From an uncultured Spirochaetaceae bacterium (GTDB taxonomy: Bacteria > Spirochaetota > Spirochaetia > Treponematales > Treponemataceae): a stretch of DNA of 35,067 nt. The position numbers and the translations under genes are program-made. Positions 1 to 8,679 of this stretch are shown piece after piece. Within the stretch, counting starts at the first letter, position 1, and each line of letters opens with the position of its first letter. The notes under the pieces were generated by a model. The model searched no databases and was not told the origin of the DNA. It worked only from the letters and a program-made list of their open reading frames with translations. The stretch covers positions 1 to 35,067 of the forward strand of contig CADBSK010000063.1 in the NCBI GenBank assembly GCA_902797305.1, written 5' to 3'.

Positions 1-840
1 GGTGCAGCTGTTCAGGGCGGTGTTCTTAAGGGTGATGTAAAAGACATTCTTCTTTTGGATGTAACCCCACTTTCACTTGGTATTGAAACAATGGGTGGAG
101 TAATGACAAAACTTATTCCACGTAATACAACAATTCCTACAAAGAAGAGTCAGGTATTCTCTACAGCTGCTGATGGTCAGACTGCAGTTTCTATCCATGT
201 ACTTCAGGGTGAACGCGAAATGGCTGCACAGAACCGTACACTTGGAAACTTTGACCTTGTAGGTATTCCTCCTGCACCACGTGGTGTTCCACAGATTGAA
301 GTTACTTTTGATATTGATGCAAACGGTATTGTTCACGTATCTGCAAAAGATATGGGTACAGGAAAAGAACAGCACATCCAGATTACTTCTTCAAGTGGAT
401 TGAGCGAAGAAGAAATTAACCGCATGGTACAGGATGCTGAAGCAAACGCAGCTGCTGATAAAGAAAAACGCGAAGCTGTAGATGCTAAAAACGAAGCAGA
501 CAGTCTTGTTTATCAGACAGAAAAAACTCTCAAAGAAATGGGCGATAAGATTTCTGGTGCTGACAAGCAGAAGATTGAAGATGCAACTGCAGCTCTTAAA
601 AAGGCCATTGAAGGTGGCAATACAGCTGATATCAAGGCTAAGACTGAAGAACTTAAGAATGCTTCTTACAAGATGGCAGAAGAAATGTACAAGCAGCAGG
701 GCGCTTCTGGTGCTCAGCCAGGTGCAGATGCTGGTGCCGCTCAGGGAAATGCTGGAAATGCAGATTCTTCTGATGCAAAATCAAGTAAGTTCAACAAAGG
801 TTCAGCAGAAGACGTTGATTACGAAGTAAAGGATGAATAA
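1..840 (+). CDS. dnaK: Chaperone DnaK (Hsp70), 3' part
   Basis: This is the C-terminal part of the ATP-dependent chaperone Hsp70, which folds and refolds cytoplasmic proteins with DnaJ and GrpE. The reading frame is open from base 1, so the ATPase domain lies mostly outside the window. The visible 279 residues begin near the interdomain linker ([15 protein letters not shown], the hallmark linker and start of the substrate-binding domain). They continue through the beta-sandwich ([18 protein letters not shown]) and the helical lid (residues about 130-230). The end is a disordered Gly/Ala/Gln-rich tail closing in [10 protein letters not shown], resembling the EEVD-like acidic end of bacterial DnaK. 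A strong terminator follows, then dnaJ. Identification is near certain; only the 5' end is missing. Confidence 0.97.
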   Translation, partial: GAAVQGGVLKGDVKDILLLDVTPLSLGIETMGGVMTKLIPRNTTIPTKKSQVFSTAADGQTAVSIHVLQGEREMAAQNRTLGNFDLVGIPPAPRGVPQIEVTFDIDANGIVHVSAKDMGTGKEQHIQITSSSGLSEEEINRMVQDAEANAAADKEKREAVDAKNEADSLVYQTEKTLKEMGDKISGADKQKIEDATAALKKAIEGGNTADIKAKTEELKNASYKMAEEMYKQQGASGAQPGADAGAAQGNAGNADSSDAKSSKFNKGSAEDVDYEVKDE

Positions 841-862
841 TTCCTAAGCGAAATCGTTATAA

Positions 863-896
863 GCCCTCTTTGCATTGCGAAGAGGGCGATTTTTTA
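863..896 (+). terminator. Rho-independent terminator of dnaK
   Basis: An 8-bp perfect stem, GCCCTCTT (863-870) with AAGAGGGC (880-887), has a 9-base loop and is followed by a T-rich run (890-895). It lies 22 bases after the dnaK stop and should end or attenuate dnaK transcription before dnaJ. Confidence 0.85.
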
Positions 897-903
897 GTAT
901 AGT
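875..903 (+). promoter_or_regulatory. Possible dnaJ promoter inside the dnaK terminator
   Basis: TTGCGA (875-880) and TATAGT (898-903) are separated by 17 bases, a sigma-70-like arrangement. The -35 box lies in the terminator loop and the -10 box directly after the T run. The predicted start near 910 would leave a leader of about 12 bases containing AAAGG (909-913) before the dnaJ ATG at 922. This is a pattern match only. Confidence 0.4.
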
Positions 904-921
904 AGCGTAAAGGTTCAAAAT

Positions 922-2067
922 ATGGCAAAGCGTGATTATTATGAAGTATTAGGTCTCCAGAAAGGAGCAACAGAAGAAGAAATCAAAAAAGCATATCGTA
1001 AACTGGCTGTAAAGTATCATCCAGACCGTAATCCGGACGATAAAGAAGCTGCTGAAAAATTCAGGGAAGCAACAGAAGCTTACGAAGTTCTTTCTGACGA
1101 AAAAAAGAGACCTCTTTACGATCAGTACGGCTTTGCGGGCGTAGATGGAATGGATCAGGGAGGCGGAGGAGCTCAGTATTCTCATGCATTCCATGACTTT
1201 AGCGACCTGTTCGGTGGAATGGGTGGCGGATTTGGAGATATTTTTGATAACCTTTTTGGCGGCGGAGGTTCTCGCGCAGGGGGAGCGCGTCGTTCAGGTC
1301 CGACAGAAGGTGCAAGCTTAAGATACGATCTTAACATTTCATTCAAAGATGCCGTTTTTGGAACTAAAAACGAAATTCATTTCAGACATAACGAAGTTTG
1401 TGAAAGTTGTAAGGGTACTGGTTGTGCAGCAGGAGCTAGTCGTAAAACTTGTCCAACATGTAATGGCGTAGGACAGATTCGTCGTAGTGCTGGATTCTTT
1501 TCTGTGCAGCAGACTTGTCCAGACTGTAATGGTTCCGGAACTAAGATAGATAAACCTTGTAAAGACTGTGGTGGACGCGGAATTCAGGAAAAGAGCAAAA
1601 AAATGACTCTTACTATTCCCGCTGGTGTTGATAACGGTAAACGTATTGCCATTCCTCATCAGGGCGATGCCGGCGCAAACGGTGGTCCTAGCGGAGATTT
1701 AATTGTAATTCTTCATGTTGAAGAACATCCATATTTTGAACGTGATGGTCAGGATTTGTACTGCGCAATTCCTGTTTCCTTTACACAGGCTACTCTTGGA
1801 TGTGATATAAGTCTTACAACACTTGAAGGAAAAGCGATTTCTGTAAGAATCCCTGCTGGAATTGCAAATGGTAAGCTTCTTCGTATTAAGGGAGAAGGGG
1901 TTCCTTTTACAAATTCAACTCGTCGTGGTGATTTGTATGTTAAAATTATGGTACAGATTCCATCTCACATTTCTAACAGCCAGAAAGAATTGCTTCAAAA
2001 GTATATGGAACTTGAAAATCCATCTGCTTCTCCAAGCTTAATCAAACTTTCAGCATTAGATTCATAG
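922..2067 (+). CDS. dnaJ: Co-chaperone DnaJ (Hsp40)
   Basis: DnaJ delivers unfolded clients to DnaK and stimulates its ATPase. All type I domains are present in the 381 residues. The J domain is at 1-70, with the HPD motif at residues 33-35. A Gly/Phe-rich linker follows at about 75-125. The zinc-binding domain has four CxxCxGxG motifs ([32 protein letters not shown]). The C-terminal substrate-binding domains are at about 225-350. Length is normal for the family. The start is supported by AAAGG eight bases upstream. It is separated from dnaK by a terminator and may have its own promoter. Confidence 0.97.
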   Translation: MAKRDYYEVLGLQKGATEEEIKKAYRKLAVKYHPDRNPDDKEAAEKFREATEAYEVLSDEKKRPLYDQYGFAGVDGMDQGGGGAQYSHAFHDFSDLFGGMGGGFGDIFDNLFGGGGSRAGGARRSGPTEGASLRYDLNISFKDAVFGTKNEIHFRHNEVCESCKGTGCAAGASRKTCPTCNGVGQIRRSAGFFSVQQTCPDCNGSGTKIDKPCKDCGGRGIQEKSKKMTLTIPAGVDNGKRIAIPHQGDAGANGGPSGDLIVILHVEEHPYFERDGQDLYCAIPVSFTQATLGCDISLTTLEGKAISVRIPAGIANGKLLRIKGEGVPFTNSTRRGDLYVKIMVQIPSHISNSQKELLQKYMELENPSASPSLIKLSALDS

Positions 2068-2146
2068 ACTTTCCTTATTTTTTTAAGCATATTTGCCGAT
2101 TGTGTAGTATAATATTATTGTCTAATTTTCTGCACTTGAGGTGAAT

Positions 2147-3538
2147 ATGTATAAACCGCGAAAAAAGATATATTTTGGTATAATTAATACAAGTGTTTTA
2201 CTTTTGTCGGTAGGGTTTTCAGTTTTGTTGGTTCAGACTGAAGAAGCCGTATCAAATCCTTTGTTTTATATTTTGATTCCTGCAATCGTATTTTTAAGTT
2301 TTTTGGTTATAGGATCAAGTTTAAGGCATTATATCGATCGCCGTTTACGCAAAAGATATCTTGAGACTGGAGAAACTTCTTATATAGAAGACTTTATTGA
2401 CAAACTTCGTTTCTGTTATTCTTATGATGATTTATATGAAACTATCTCGGAATCATTGGAATTAAAGGCCGATTGTTCTGTTTTATTTGTTAATCGCGAA
2501 AAAAATTACGTATTATATAACAGCCCAAGCCGTATTTCTGCCGATTCAAAGGTTAATACAAAACTTGCAGAAAATTATCCTGAAAACTGGAAAGACGGAT
2601 GTTACTTTATAGGGGAGCGTCTGGGCATTATTTCTTCAAGTAGAAAGGCTCGAGGATTTTTCTTGTGCTACAACAAGCATCAGTTCTTTGTTTTTAATCG
2701 TTATACTCATCTTTTTGATAATGAAATTTATGAAAAGTTGTACGAAGAATATGTTCGATTCCTTTCCCGAACCCGCATCATTTCAGATTTGTCGGAAATT
2801 TCTTCTTTAACTAAGGAATGGGAACAGCTTGCAGAGACTCAGGTTTCATTCCTGCCTCATAATATTCCTGATATTCCACACCTTAAAATTGCAACATATT
2901 ATCGTCCTTTGGTAAACGTATCCGGTGACTATTATTCTATTCTTCCAATCGATAAAAACAGAACACTCCTCATGCTTGGGGACGTTTCTGGAAAGGGGCT
3001 TCCGGCTGCTCTTATCATGGGTCTTGTAATGAACACCGTAAAAATTATCGAAGACAAAAACGATCTTCTTGGTGTAATCAAATCTGTTGATAGTGCAATT
3101 AAAAACATGCATCTTCAGGATAAATATACCGTACTTTTCCTTGGAATTGTTGATACAGAGGAAATGAAGATTTCTTATATCAATGCTTCTATGTCAGATC
3201 CTATTATTTTAAGCCGTTCTCCAGACGGTTACAGAATTAAGTCTCTTGCTTCAAATGCAAGTCTTGTTGGAATTATTGATATGGATGATACTCGCATTAG
3301 CGAGCAGAGGCTTTTCCGTGGTGATACAATTCTTCTTGCCACAGATGGTGTTTCAGAAGTTATGGATGACAATGGCGTTGAATTAGGCGACACAGAATTG
3401 TTTACAAATACTCTAAAATCCAGTGCATCAAAGCAGCCTCAACAGTTTGTAGATGATATTGTTTCTTTAATTATGAAATATAACGGTGACAAGCGACTTC
3501 ACGATGATATTACAATGATGGTTGCAAAGGTAGGCTAA
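2147..3538 (+). CDS. Membrane SpoIIE/PP2C-type serine phosphatase with GAF-like region
   Basis: This is a predicted metal-dependent phosphatase of the RsbU/SpoIIE class, which in known systems dephosphorylates STAS anti-anti-sigma proteins. Two membrane helices occupy roughly residues 8-30 and 40-62. A GAF-like sensing region follows (about 85-220), and the PP2C domain fills the C-terminal half. Metal-binding motifs are intact: SGDYYS, GDVSGKGLPAAL, ATDGVSE and HDDITMM. The GTG at 2141 is in frame but overlaps the GAGG ribosome site (2138-2141), so ATG 2147, spaced 5 bases, is the likelier start. A TATAAT at 2108-2113 could be a -10 box, though no good -35 is seen. The next phosphatase starts 1 base after the stop, so the two are surely co-transcribed. 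The signal sensed is unknown. Confidence 0.88.
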   Translation: MYKPRKKIYFGIINTSVLLLSVGFSVLLVQTEEAVSNPLFYILIPAIVFLSFLVIGSSLRHYIDRRLRKRYLETGETSYIEDFIDKLRFCYSYDDLYETISESLELKADCSVLFVNREKNYVLYNSPSRISADSKVNTKLAENYPENWKDGCYFIGERLGIISSSRKARGFFLCYNKHQFFVFNRYTHLFDNEIYEKLYEEYVRFLSRTRIISDLSEISSLTKEWEQLAETQVSFLPHNIPDIPHLKIATYYRPLVNVSGDYYSILPIDKNRTLLMLGDVSGKGLPAALIMGLVMNTVKIIEDKNDLLGVIKSVDSAIKNMHLQDKYTVLFLGIVDTEEMKISYINASMSDPIILSRSPDGYRIKSLASNASLVGIIDMDDTRISEQRLFRGDTILLATDGVSEVMDDNGVELGDTELFTNTLKSSASKQPQQFVDDIVSLIMKYNGDKRLHDDITMMVAKVG

Positions 3539-3539
3539 G

Positions 3540-5948
3540 ATGATTTTTACAGTTATAAATATTTGTATTACATTATTTTTTATTCTCGAAGTTTTCTACA
3601 TTGATAAAATTTCCAAAAATAATCAGGACGATGAAACTAATCCGATTTTGCCTACTATCCTTCTGTTTGGAATTACTGCAGGAATTTTTACCCTTGTATA
3701 TCAGTTCAATAATTCTATAATGCCTTCTTTGTTTTCTACTTTGATGAAGGCAGTATTTATAATGGAAGGCTGTCTTTTGTGGAACGTTGCTTTCTGTTTT
3801 CCTTATTATGCATGGAATTATACAAATACCCCCACAAGTCTTGTAAAAGGTCTAGGTTATGTTTTAATCGTTGTTTATGTAATGTTCAATTTTAAGAGCA
3901 TCAAGGTTTCTCCGGAATTAGGAATTAAAATTGAATCTGCATTTTTGTTCAGTGGTGCAGCAAGAAAATATTTCCCATGGACATGGTATTCGATTTGGGA
4001 TGGAACTCTTCGTTTTATAGTTCCTGGTGTTCTGTGCTGTATGATGCTCTTAAGAAACGAAATGAAGGCAACAAAACTTGATAGATTTAAGGGGCTTGTT
4101 TATGCGACAGGTCTTGTTAGTATGTGGGCTGCAAGTTTTGTTATAATGTTTGTGCGCAAACTTTATCCGGCTTTTGATTTATTACATTTTGCGGTTTATG
4201 CACCAATGTTTGTTATTATGCCTTACGGATATAAAGTTACAGCAGCTCCTGGTGGACGAGGGATTTCAAGTTTTGTTATTAAGAGCATTATGTCTTATAT
4301 CGTTCCTGCCGGTTTAATGGGCTTTATTTTCTATAAATTAATGCCACTTGTAAAAATAAGCATGGGACTATTCCTTATAAGTACTTTTGTTTCTGTGGGT
4401 TTACTTTTAGGTTTTGTCTATATTGTAAATATTTTAATTGCAAAATCTAAGTTCGGACATTCATCGGATTACGCTGCAAACTTTGAAAAGGACCTTGCTT
4501 CTGTAGACTACAACGGCGAAATGGACGAAATCGCTAATAACATGTTCCATATTTTTAATAAGAATACAGAAGCTTCTGCAATGGCTGTATATATCAATGG
4601 TGGTAACGATACATTTGAGCCGGCATATTCATCAAATAATTCTGCACATAAAATCGAAGGTAAGATGGCGTTGCTGGAAACTCTCTTAAATATGAACAAG
4701 AACATCGTCTGCTATACAGAACTTGAAACTTTACATTCTCTTGCAAATATTAAAGATGAACTGGGACAATTCATGGAAGAAAACCGGGCAGATACATTGT
4801 TCATTTTGAATGAAGGACGAGATGTGCATGGTTTAATTACTCTCGATATAAAAGAAAGTAAAGAACATTTTAAAGAATACGATATGAATGTATTTAAGAA
4901 ACTGTATTCTTACTTCTTTGTATTTGGTTATTACATGCGCAATATTTCTAATAAAGAAGTTATTGGTACTGTAAACCGAGAATTAAGAATGTCCAGTCAG
5001 ATTATTACCAGTATTCAGGAGAATATTGATATTCTTGATAATCCAAAAATGGATGCAGGGTGTATCATGATTCCTGCTCATAATATTGGTGGTGAATTTG
5101 TTGATATGATTCGTTTGACTGATACTCGTCATATGTTTGTAGTTGGTGACTTGAGCGGTAAGGGTATTGCAGCCAGTATGAGTATGGTCATCCTTAAGTC
5201 AATTATCAGAGCTTATCTTGCAGAAACTCATAATTTTAAGCAGCTTGTTGTTAAGATTAATTCCTTTATTCGTAATAATTTACAGAAGGGTACAATCTTT
5301 GCCGGTATGTTTGCAATTGTAGACTTTGAAAAAGACATGTTTTATTACATTAACTGTGGTATTCCGGGACTTTTCTTATACACAGAAGCTTACAGTAATG
5401 TAATTGAAATTCAGGGTAGTGGACATATTTTAGGCTTTGTAAAAGATTTAACTCCTTATATTTCTGTAAAATCAGTTAAGCTTAATAAGAATGATATTAT
5501 TCTTGCATGTACCGACGGACTTATTGAATCTCATAACTTGCGCGGTGAAGAGTTTGGTAAAGACCGAATTGAACGAAATATGGTTGCAAACTCTATGTAT
5601 CCTGCTAATCGTATGGCTCAGTTCCAGCACGATGAATTAGTTAAGTTTATGAGTCACGAAATGGAAGACGATGTAAGTGTTCTTGTTCTCAAGTGTCTTA
5701 AGACAAATGCTAGCGAAAAAGCGGAAGCTGATGCAATTAAGGCTGATTTCCTTGCAAGTATTCTTAAGATGGAAGAAGAAACTGGCTTTATTGAAGGAAC
5801 TGACGCTGAAAATATGGATATTCCAGATATTTTAGGTCAAACTGATAATACGGCTGAAAATAAAGGCAGTGAAGAAGCTGACAACAATGGGGAAGAACAA
5901 CCCCAGCCAGAAAATGCTCAGGAAGACCAGCCACAAGTAGAGCAGTAA
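3540..5948 (+). CDS. Polytopic membrane SpoIIE/PP2C-type phosphatase
   Basis: This is a second RsbU/SpoIIE-like phosphatase of 802 residues. The N-terminal 300 or so residues carry about eight or nine hydrophobic helices, an integral-membrane sensor module unlike the two-helix anchor of its upstream neighbour. A GAF-like region follows (about 320-470), then the PP2C domain (about 500-720) with NIGGEFVD, VGDLSGKGIAASM, ACTDGLIES and EDDVSVLVL, so the metal-binding aspartates look intact. The C-terminus is a Glu/Gln/Pro-rich, probably disordered tail. The start ATG lies 1 base after the preceding stop with a purine-rich site (AAGGTAGG) inside the upstream gene, indicating translational coupling. 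The STAS gene follows after 28 bases. The family call is firm; the ligand of the membrane module is unknown. Confidence 0.87.
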   Translation: MIFTVINICITLFFILEVFYIDKISKNNQDDETNPILPTILLFGITAGIFTLVYQFNNSIMPSLFSTLMKAVFIMEGCLLWNVAFCFPYYAWNYTNTPTSLVKGLGYVLIVVYVMFNFKSIKVSPELGIKIESAFLFSGAARKYFPWTWYSIWDGTLRFIVPGVLCCMMLLRNEMKATKLDRFKGLVYATGLVSMWAASFVIMFVRKLYPAFDLLHFAVYAPMFVIMPYGYKVTAAPGGRGISSFVIKSIMSYIVPAGLMGFIFYKLMPLVKISMGLFLISTFVSVGLLLGFVYIVNILIAKSKFGHSSDYAANFEKDLASVDYNGEMDEIANNMFHIFNKNTEASAMAVYINGGNDTFEPAYSSNNSAHKIEGKMALLETLLNMNKNIVCYTELETLHSLANIKDELGQFMEENRADTLFILNEGRDVHGLITLDIKESKEHFKEYDMNVFKKLYSYFFVFGYYMRNISNKEVIGTVNRELRMSSQIITSIQENIDILDNPKMDAGCIMIPAHNIGGEFVDMIRLTDTRHMFVVGDLSGKGIAASMSMVILKSIIRAYLAETHNFKQLVVKINSFIRNNLQKGTIFAGMFAIVDFEKDMFYYINCGIPGLFLYTEAYSNVIEIQGSGHILGFVKDLTPYISVKSVKLNKNDIILACTDGLIESHNLRGEEFGKDRIERNMVANSMYPANRMAQFQHDELVKFMSHEMEDDVSVLVLKCLKTNASEKAEADAIKADFLASILKMEEETGFIEGTDAENMDIPDILGQTDNTAENKGSEEADNNGEEQPQPENAQEDQPQVEQ

Positions 5949-5976
5949 ATAGAGTTTTTTTGTAAGGTAGGTTACT

Positions 5977-6306
5977 ATGGAACAATTAACAGTTACAAGA
6001 AAAGAAGGAAATAACTATATGGAATATGAACTTGCGGGAGCTTTAAATGCATACACCGCTCCTACAGTTCAGGATAAAATATATAAATCAATTGCAAAGA
6101 TGAATGTTGTTCTTGATCTTTCAAAAGTCGAAGAACTTGATGCAGCAGGAATGGGTGTTATCATGGCAGCCCATAACGATGCAGAAGAATACAAGACAAA
6201 ACTGTATCTTCTTTCTCCTTCTAATGAAGTTGATAATGAGTTACTGGAAACAGGGTTTAAGGATCTTTTTAGAATTATTACTTCAATTACTGAGGCAGTT
6301 TTATAA
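5977..6306 (+). CDS. STAS-domain protein (anti-anti-sigma-like) lacking the phospho-serine
   Basis: This 109-residue protein is a single STAS domain of the SpoIIAA/RsbV type, the usual substrate of SpoIIE phosphatases in partner-switching systems. The core segment VVLDLSKVEELDAAGMGV aligns with the family pattern ending DSSGLGV. Both serines of DSSG are alanine here (codons GAT GCA GCA GGA), including the position phosphorylated in SpoIIAA and RsbV. A good ribosome site (AAGGTAGG) precedes the ATG by 5 bases. It follows two phosphatases in the same operon and abuts an SDR gene with no spacer. It may work as a constitutively 'dephosphorylated' partner, may use another residue, or may have left partner switching. 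No anti-sigma kinase is encoded in the window. Confidence 0.85.
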   Translation: MEQLTVTRKEGNNYMEYELAGALNAYTAPTVQDKIYKSIAKMNVVLDLSKVEELDAAGMGVIMAAHNDAEEYKTKLYLLSPSNEVDNELLETGFKDLFRIITSITEAVL

Positions 6307-7086
6307 ATGAAGGTTGCTATTGTAACTGGTGCTTCCAGTGGATTAGGAAAGGAATTTATTTACAGACTGGATAAAAATTCAAAAATTGACGAGTTGTGGT
6401 TGATTGCCCGACGTGAAAATCTTATGCAGGAATACGTAAAAGATTTAACTCATAAGGTAAGAATTTTTGCCCTTGATATCACTTTAGAAAGTAGTATTCA
6501 GACAATAAAAAATGCATTATCAGAAGAAAAAGGAACTGAAGTTTCATATTTAATCAATTGCGCAGGTTTTGGAAAAGTAGGTTCATATTATGAAGTCTCA
6601 CCAGAAGTAAATGCCAGTATGATTGATTTAAATTGTAGGGCAGCTGTTGTTTTAACTCAACTCGTATTGGAGTATATGCCAAAAGGCGGAAATATAATCC
6701 AAGTTTGTTCAGTAGCAGCATTTATGCCTATGAGTTTTATGTCTGTATATGCTGCAAGTAAAGCTTTTTTGTATCGTTACACCCGCGCTCTTAGATGGGA
6801 ATTAAGAGGAATGAGCATAAAGGTAAGTGCTCTCTGTCCATTCTGGATTAAAGATACCGAGTTCATTTCTACAAGTAAGGCTGATTTAAAAGAAGAAGGG
6901 ACAGTTGTTAAAAACTTTAAGTTTGCTTCTAAAGCAAGTATCGTTGCAAAAAGAGGACTTTTTTATAACAAACTTGGCTTTGGGGTCATAACCCCAGGTT
7001 TTATCCCAACCTTCTTGCGGATAGGTAATAAAATTACACCTGCTTGTATTTCTGTTCCATTATGGAATCTGTGGCGTAAGCTTTAG
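6307..7086 (+). CDS. Short-chain dehydrogenase/reductase (SDR), NAD(P)-dependent
   Basis: This is a classical SDR of 259 residues. The nucleotide-binding motif TGASSGLG is at residues 7-14, NCAG stands in place of the usual NNAG, and the catalytic serine lies in VCSVAAF upstream of the YAASK (YxxxK) motif. Substrate cannot be assigned from sequence. The C-terminal 50 residues are hydrophobic and proline-rich (ITPGFIPTFLR), as in DltE-like or membrane-associated SDRs. ATG follows the STAS stop codon directly (TAA then ATG), so expression is coupled to the signalling genes. The 3' end converges with the minus-strand gene after 3 bases. An oxidoreductase at the end of a partner-switching operon is unexpected but the coupling is clear. 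Confidence 0.88.
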   Translation: MKVAIVTGASSGLGKEFIYRLDKNSKIDELWLIARRENLMQEYVKDLTHKVRIFALDITLESSIQTIKNALSEEKGTEVSYLINCAGFGKVGSYYEVSPEVNASMIDLNCRAAVVLTQLVLEYMPKGGNIIQVCSVAAFMPMSFMSVYAASKAFLYRYTRALRWELRGMSIKVSALCPFWIKDTEFISTSKADLKEEGTVVKNFKFASKASIVAKRGLFYNKLGFGVITPGFIPTFLRIGNKITPACISVPLWNLWRKL

Positions 7087-7089
7087 ATT

Positions 7090-8679
7090 TTAATATCCTA
7101 TTTTGTCCAGTCTGTCTTTTTCCTGGAGAACGCAGTCTACGGTTGGTATCCAGTGGTAGACAGGCTTTAAAAATTGCACAACATATTCCATTTTTCCTCC
7201 GCTAAAGTTTATAGCCTGCATTAACTGGTCTGAAAATTCTTTTGGGTCTATTGTTTGGGTTGAAATAACTTTTTCTCTTAGTTCTGTAATATGCCATCGA
7301 TCTTCAAGCCAGGTTAAATTAACTTCTGCCTTAACTTTTTCTACAATTATCATCAGATCTACTGTGTGTACATGGTAATATTCTACCTGATGCAAAGAAT
7401 TTGCTTTATAAAAAAGTTTCTGACCGTTCTCTTCTGTGAGTTTTCGTGGATGCTTTTTATTTGTTGGAAAAGTTGAGTGTAATGTATAATCCTTACCGTC
7501 GATAGTAAAATTTGTAAGTCCGTATATATTGTGAGAATGAAACTTGCTTGAGCCGGGCTCAAAGAAAAGAATATTTTCTGGAGTTGAGATGCCGGAATCA
7601 AAATTATATGCTCCGCGCATAAGACTTGTAATACTAATTTGTGGAACTTTTGAAATATATTCCTGTGCCTGAGGACAATTTTTTGCACTTGCAATTAAAA
7701 GTTCCGGATTCATAGTATGAAGCCCTGTGTAGAACATTTCTGTAACTTGAGTAGAAGTTAATCCAACTGTACAAGGTTTTTTATTTTGTTCAGAGATTAT
7801 AATCAGGGTAGATATTAAAATAAACACAAAGGAAACAAAACTTATTATAAGTTTAATCTTTATTCTGTTAAACTTGCGCATAAGCGAAAGCTTTGTTTGT
7901 TTTTTATTCCAGTATTTTTTTGCTTGTTGTAAAAATTCTTCTTCTGAAAGAACGGGCGTTGCAGGAGAAAAAATTGCTTCCTGTAGCAGGCTCTTGTCTA
8001 AAATGAGGTCAGATTCTGGTTTTAGTAATAAGGAATTAATTTCTTTGCAAATTGTTTTATTTATTCCGTTGATTTGATATTCCAGAGGTAAAAAGTTTTT
8101 ATTGGCAAGGTTTGATGAGTGTTCTTCCTGATTAGTATAAGGAAAGGGAAGCTTAAAACTTACTGCAAAATACGAAAGAATTCCCAGCTGAAACCTGAGG
8201 GCATTTGTACCTTCTAGCGAAGTATCTTTCCATTGATTTTGCAGAATGTTATATTTTTCTTTTCCCTGATTTAAGCAGCAGCTGTTATATAATTTTTCTG
8301 GTAAAAATAAAAAATCTTTACCGTCGTAAAGAATCCCATTTAATCCGTTACAGCTAAGATTAATTTTATTATTGATTGCAAAGTCGATAATCTTACATAA
8401 TGTAAAAAGAATTTCTTTGGCTTCTTGAGTTCTATTTTGAATTAGATTGTAAACAGTATCGCCGGAAAAACCTTTCCCTTTGTAATGGACTGTATCATTT
8501 ATTGTTTCAGCTTCTGAAAATTTCCATATTGAAAAAGTAAAGGAGTCGTCGTTAACAAGTTTTACAATGTTTCCTGTTAAATCCATCAAAAGAGATGCCT
8601 TTGTCTTTGCATACATCTCTTCTGACAGATTAGAATTAATGAAAACAGTATCTTCTCTAGTAAAAACAAAGTTTTCCAT
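7090..8679 (-). CDS. One-pass membrane protein with degenerate kinase-like cytoplasmic domain
   Basis: Not a recognised family. Of 529 residues, about 1-270 are predicted cytoplasmic, 275-297 form one strong membrane helix, and 298-529 lie outside. The N-terminal part has a weak likeness to a protein-kinase C-lobe: residues 112-128 (LNGILYDGKDFLFLPEK) resemble the catalytic-loop/beta region, and ALRFQLGILSYFAVSFKLPF (160-179) resembles the kinase segment before the '(G)xxPF' motif. No HRD, DFG or Lys-ATP motif is seen, so any kinase fold would be a pseudokinase. The ATG overlaps the hflC stop by one base (TAATG), so it is the third gene of the hflK-hflC operon and may be a partner of that membrane complex. 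The kinase likeness is an inference at low confidence; the gene and topology are solid. Confidence 0.7.
   Translation of the reverse strand: MENFVFTREDTVFINSNLSEEMYAKTKASLLMDLTGNIVKLVNDDSFTFSIWKFSEAETINDTVHYKGKGFSGDTVYNLIQNRTQEAKEILFTLCKIIDFAINNKINLSCNGLNGILYDGKDFLFLPEKLYNSCCLNQGKEKYNILQNQWKDTSLEGTNALRFQLGILSYFAVSFKLPFPYTNQEEHSSNLANKNFLPLEYQINGINKTICKEINSLLLKPESDLILDKSLLQEAIFSPATPVLSEEEFLQQAKKYWNKKQTKLSLMRKFNRIKIKLIISFVSFVFILISTLIIISEQNKKPCTVGLTSTQVTEMFYTGLHTMNPELLIASAKNCPQAQEYISKVPQISITSLMRGAYNFDSGISTPENILFFEPGSSKFHSHNIYGLTNFTIDGKDYTLHSTFPTNKKHPRKLTEENGQKLFYKANSLHQVEYYHVHTVDLMIIVEKVKAEVNLTWLEDRWHITELREKVISTQTIDPKEFSDQLMQAINFSGGKMEYVVQFLKPVYHWIPTVDCVLQEKDRLDKIGY

Noticed and set aside
73..375. 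A 100-codon minus-strand frame inside dnaK
   Set aside because: Antisense to dnaK with Cys/Asn-rich composition typical of a shadow frame.
2141..2146. GTG start for the first SpoIIE phosphatase
   Set aside because: The G of this GTG is the last base of the GAGG ribosome site that correctly spaces ATG 2147.
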